In this document: positions 17,747-20,452 of the stretch, piece by piece | Position numbering within the stretch: the stretch's first letter is position 1 | Layout: every line of letters begins with the position of its first letter | From: Acanthamoeba sp. SK_2022b | Lineage: Eukaryota; Discosea; Longamoebia; Acanthamoebidae | Reading direction: 5' to 3' | Length of the DNA: 20,452 bases | Assembly (NCBI GenBank): GCA_027943245.1 | Contig: JANDJZ010000812.1 | Span: 1-20,452, forward strand | Notes under the pieces: model-generated | Databases searched by the model: none | The model's input: only the letters and a program-made list of their open reading frames with translations | What the model was told of the DNA's origin: nothing | Translations under genes and position numbers: made by a program

Positions 17747-18144
17747 ACAGAGAGCCAGAAGAAGACGAACCCGTGCACTTTTGGGCAGCAAGCGCTGTGG
17801 GCGTCGAGGTTGAACGCTGCTCCTCCACTTGTCAAATACACGCGTAGTATCAACCGTAACGGTCTCTTTGCTCATTCGTTTCTCTGCCTTTTCCTTGAGC
17901 CAGGCCACATTTTTACTATTGGAGGACTTACAACCAATAATAGCGATACGCTTGATTTCAACGTTTGTGAATTTTGATTGGTCGAAAAGTTGTGCTTTCC
18001 GGCGAGGCCGTTGGGTGCCGGGACCGTTAGGGACCTGGCGGTATAAAACGACTTGTGGCGCCATCCGAGAATCATTCGACTCTCGAAACTCAACAGCAAA
18101 CGCACCCCAACCCGAACGCTACTCTCTCCCAATCAAACAACAAG
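17747..18144 (+). promoter_or_regulatory. Histone H2A promoter region with CCAAT boxes and TATA box
   Basis: A TATA box, TATAAAA, lies at 18042-18048, about 100 nt before the ATG at 18145. Upstream are CCAAT motifs in both orientations: ATTGG at 17918-17922, CCAAT at 17934-17938 and ATTGG near 17977-17981. A TATA box with several CCAAT boxes is a common layout for strongly transcribed histone genes. The same 398 bp must also hold the 3' end of the YIPF6-like gene; no AATAAA was seen for it. Confidence 0.65.
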
Positions 18145-18627
18145 ATGTCGTCCAAGGATGCTGGCAAGACCACCAAGAAGCCCACTGAGGGTGCCAAGAA
18201 GGCTCCCCGCTCTGCCCCCAAGGCCAAGGCCGCCCCGACCGGCAAGGACGCCGCTGGTGAGGGCCACTCCAGGTCCTTCAAGGCCGGCCTTCAGTTCCCC
18301 GTCGGTCGTATCCACAGGCAGCTCAAGGAGGGCAGGTATGCCAGCCGTGTTGGCGCCGGTGCCCCCGTCTACCTCGCTGCCGTGCTTGAATACCTCGTGG
18401 CCGAGATCCTCGAGTTGGCCGGCAATGCCTCGCGCGACAACAAGAGGGTGAGGATCGTGCCCCGTCACATCCAGCTCGCCGTCAGGAACGACGAGGAGTT
18501 GAACAAGCTTCTCCAGGACGTCACCATCTCTTCTGGTGGTGTCATCCCCAACATCCACTCCGTGCTCATCCCCAAGTCGAAGGGTAAGGGCGGCAAGGCC
18601 GGCGAGAGCCTCTCGCAGGAGTACTAG
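18145..18627 (+). CDS. Histone H2A, H2A.X type
   Basis: Core nucleosome histone, 160 residues, no intron. The histone fold is clear: [15 protein letters not shown] at about 47-61, [56 protein letters not shown]. The protein ends SLSQEY, the SQ(E/D)-aromatic motif phosphorylated after DNA double-strand breaks in H2A.X proteins, so this gene product can serve as H2A.X. It keeps the canonical NDEELNKLL region and is not H2A.Z. Two features are odd: the N-terminal tail before the fold is about 45 residues, Lys/Ala/Pro-rich, against roughly 15 in ordinary H2A; and the segment [20 protein letters not shown] mixes H2A and H2A.Z-like residues. The start at 18145 is the first ATG downstream of the TATA box. 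Confidence 0.96.
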   Translation: MSSKDAGKTTKKPTEGAKKAPRSAPKAKAAPTGKDAAGEGHSRSFKAGLQFPVGRIHRQLKEGRYASRVGAGAPVYLAAVLEYLVAEILELAGNASRDNKRVRIVPRHIQLAVRNDEELNKLLQDVTISSGGVIPNIHSVLIPKSKGKGGKAGESLSQEY

Positions 18628-18628
18628 A

Positions 18629-18640
18629 CGGATCGATCCG
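18629..18640 (+). other. Perfect 12-bp palindrome right after the H2A stop
   Basis: CGGATCGATCCG is self-complementary and begins one base after the TAG. It does not match the animal histone mRNA stem-loop (GGCC-type stem with a UUUC-type loop) and has no room for a four-base loop without shortening the stem. It may be incidental. Confidence 0.5.
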
Positions 18641-18743
18641 GATGTAGAGTAAACAAGCAGGGATCAAGCCAAGGGAGCGACGTCGAGCAGCGTGTAAGTA
18701 GCGATTTTGAACGATTTAGACACTAGATTGCACCTAAGATCAA

Positions 18744-18749
18744 AATAAA
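18744..18749 (+). terminator. Poly(A) signal of the H2A gene
   Basis: AATAAA in CAAAATAAAAGAAAG lies about 117 nt after the H2A stop codon. It suggests that the histone transcript is polyadenylated rather than ended by a histone stem-loop. Confidence 0.6.
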
Positions 18750-18907
18750 AGAAAGATTTTCGTCATATTTGGCCCATCTCCTCCAAAGTGCACCGAAGCG
18801 GTAATCGCAACCTCGCCCCTTGGTGGCAGCGACTGGTCAAGCTGGTAACGGTTACTTGCCATTTTCTTTTCCTTTCATTTCCTAGCATTTTCAGTACCTA
18901 ATCCTAT

Positions 18908-18930
18908 AGGGTTCGAGTCCCGACGCCAGC
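18908..18930 (+). other. tRNA T-arm/B-box-like sequence
   Basis: GGGTTCGAGTCCC contains the RNA polymerase III B-box consensus (GGTTCGANTCC), and CGCCAGC follows as a 3' acceptor strand would. GCTGG at 18841-18845 can pair with CCAGC. I cannot fold a convincing D-arm or anticodon arm between them and no good A-box is present, so this is a relic, an unusual tRNA or a chance match. Confidence 0.3.
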
Positions 18931-19037
18931 TGCTTCTATTCTTTTTCTCTTCTTCCGGAGACCTCCCCTTTGTGTTGATTCCGTTTCTGTTTGCCGCTGC
19001 ATCTTGCCAGGAGAGATTGACAAAAGGACTGCCGAAG

Positions 19038-20452
19038 ATGCCACGAAAGGGAGGTAAGCAAAAGGCGCCCGCGATGACGAGAGAAGAACGCGAGGAGCTC
19101 GACATCTCAGAAGATGAAGAATTCGATTTTGGGGGCAAGGACGCTGCGGATGATAACGGCAAGTTCTTTGACGTCGAAGATGAAGAAGACATCATGGGCT
19201 TGGACCTCGAGGACTCCGATCTGGACGAAGATGCCGTGGACGAGGATGAGGAGGACGAAGAGGACGGAGCCGAAGCCGGAAACGGCGAGGATGGGTTTGA
19301 GGACGACAAGGCGTGGGGCCGCAGCAAGAAACAATTTTACAGCCGCGATTTCCACGATGATGAGGACTGGGATGAAGAGCTCGGTACCTGCATCCTCCTC
19401 GATACGATTTTAAATTTCCCATCTCCGTTTAATCCCAAATTTCTTCATCTTCCCGGCTGCACTTGACGTCATGATTCTGATACATTTTAAATTAATTAAA
19501 TATTTCAATTTAAATGCAGCCAAGGACGAGCTGGAGCAGGCTCTCATTCAGCAAAAGAAGATGCGAGGCGCTCTTCTGCCGGAGGACTTCGCCCCCGCTG
19601 AGCAGGACCTCAAGCAAAGCGCTGAGAAGAAGGCGGTCAAGGCCAAAGAGTGCGCCTCTGCTTCTGTTCTAGCACCTGTGAGCGCTCTATTGACAACCTC
19701 ACCTTGTCTCGGCCAGGCTCGACATCGAAACCGTGCAGAAGGACATCTCGTCGCTCACGACCGAGGAGAAGCTCGAGATCATCACCGCCGAAGCGCCCGA
19801 GCTGTTGGGCCTCGTGCAGGACTTCAGGAACAAGATCACTCTCATGCGCGAGAGGGTGTTCCCGCTCATCCAGAGGTACCTCGACGAGCGCACCAATATC
19901 ACAACCTGTGGGGTCTCTTACGTGTTTGTCGTTGCAACCAGGATCAAGAAGGGCGAGTTCCAAACTTGTAATGGTGTGAGCTTCCTGGAGGTTCAGTACC
20001 AGCTGATGCTCTCCTATTGCATCAACATCGCCTACTACCTCTACCTCAAGGTTGGCCTCTACTTCGCGTTCCCCCGCCCTTTTTACGTTTTATTATTATC
20101 TGTTATTTTTTAAGAGAACAAAAAACAAAAACAAAAACAAAAAACAAATGATTTTTGACTAACGCGGGTTGTGTGACTGCGGTACATGCAGGCCAAGGGC
20201 GAGCAGGTCAAAGACCATCCGGTCATCAATCAGCTGGTGAAGATCCGGGTCTACCTGGAGAAGATCAAGCCCATTGAGAAGAAGCTCAAGTACCAGATCG
20301 ACAAGCTCCTCAAGACCGCCGCCATCGGCAACATCGCCAGCGGTATTCCCTCGCCACCCTCCGTTTCGTGCGCGTGCATCGCTAATGCCGTGTTGTTGTT
20401 GGTCTCTCGCCGTGTCGTTGTGCAGGCGACAGCAAGGATCCGCTCAACACGC
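19038..20452 (+). CDS. SAS10/UTP3-type SSU processome protein, 5' portion
   Basis: Sas10/Utp3 is a nucleolar component of the small-subunit processome needed for 18S rRNA maturation. Exons 19038-19383, 19520-19649, 19717-19875, 19942-20050, 20192-20342 and 20426 onward join in phase; the gene runs off the window. The start MPRKGGKQKAP is followed by a long Asp/Glu-rich region (about residues 20-115) that ends in the family signature AWGRSKKQFYSRDF. Next comes a Lys/Glu-rich helix (DELEQALIQQKKMRGALLPE), then the Sas10/Utp3/C1D domain: LGLVQDFRNKITLMRERVFP, GVSFLEVQYQLMLSYCINIA, HPVINQLVKIRVYLEKIKP and EKKLKYQIDKLLKTA. The acidic head and the WG..K.FY motif separate it from neuroguidin/Lcp5 and C1D. 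The 66-nt intron at 19876-19941 has no in-frame stop, but removing it restores the domain. Confidence 0.93.

Noticed and set aside
19052..19057. Strong splice donor GGTAAGC just after the SAS10 start codon
   Set aside because: The frame continues openly through it into the acidic region and the WGRSKKQFY signature, so no intron is needed there. A retained alternative is possible but unsupported.

Overview
The window looks like nuclear DNA of a free-living amoebozoan, most probably Acanthamoeba or a close relative. I infer this from GC-rich exons cut by many short GT-AG introns that are AT-rich or full of CA/CT microsatellites, together with a Dictyostelium/animal-like gene set. No species marker such as rRNA is present.

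Layout. (1) 2-8532 (+) is the 3' part of a very large BEACH protein gene in about 31 exons: armadillo-like helices, a PH-BEACH domain, a BEACH domain, WD40 repeats and a Ser-rich tail. Its 5' end lies before the window. (2) 8533-12194 is a 3.7-kb stretch with no credible intact gene. It is extremely poor in CpG and carries rearranged pieces of a decayed transposase-like gene, a 15-bp imperfect hairpin and a degenerate minisatellite. (3) 12195-14253 (+) is an unrecognised five-exon gene whose C-terminal domain resembles phage and bacterial tail-fibre tips. (4) 14760-16349 (-) is a complete eight-exon secreted S1/P1-type zinc nuclease. (5) 17017-17746 (+) is a two-exon YIPF6-type Golgi membrane protein, divergent from the nuclease. 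(6) 18145-18627 (+) is an intronless histone H2A of the H2A.X type (C-terminal SQEY) with CCAAT boxes, a TATA box and a poly(A) signal. (7) From 19038 (+) to the window end lies the 5' part of SAS10/UTP3, an SSU processome gene.

The genes do not form a pathway. They are separate housekeeping or cell-biology genes: membrane traffic (BEACH, YIPF6), chromatin (H2A.X), ribosome biogenesis (SAS10) and extracellular or lysosomal nucleic-acid degradation (S1/P1).

The most unusual items are the tail-fibre-like hybrid gene, the CpG-depleted transposon graveyard, the recurrent GCATTCCT motif in four BEACH-gene introns, and the H2A.X with an unusually long N-terminal tail. All exon boundaries were worked out by hand from reading-frame continuity and GT/AG signals. 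No alignment or transcript data were available.
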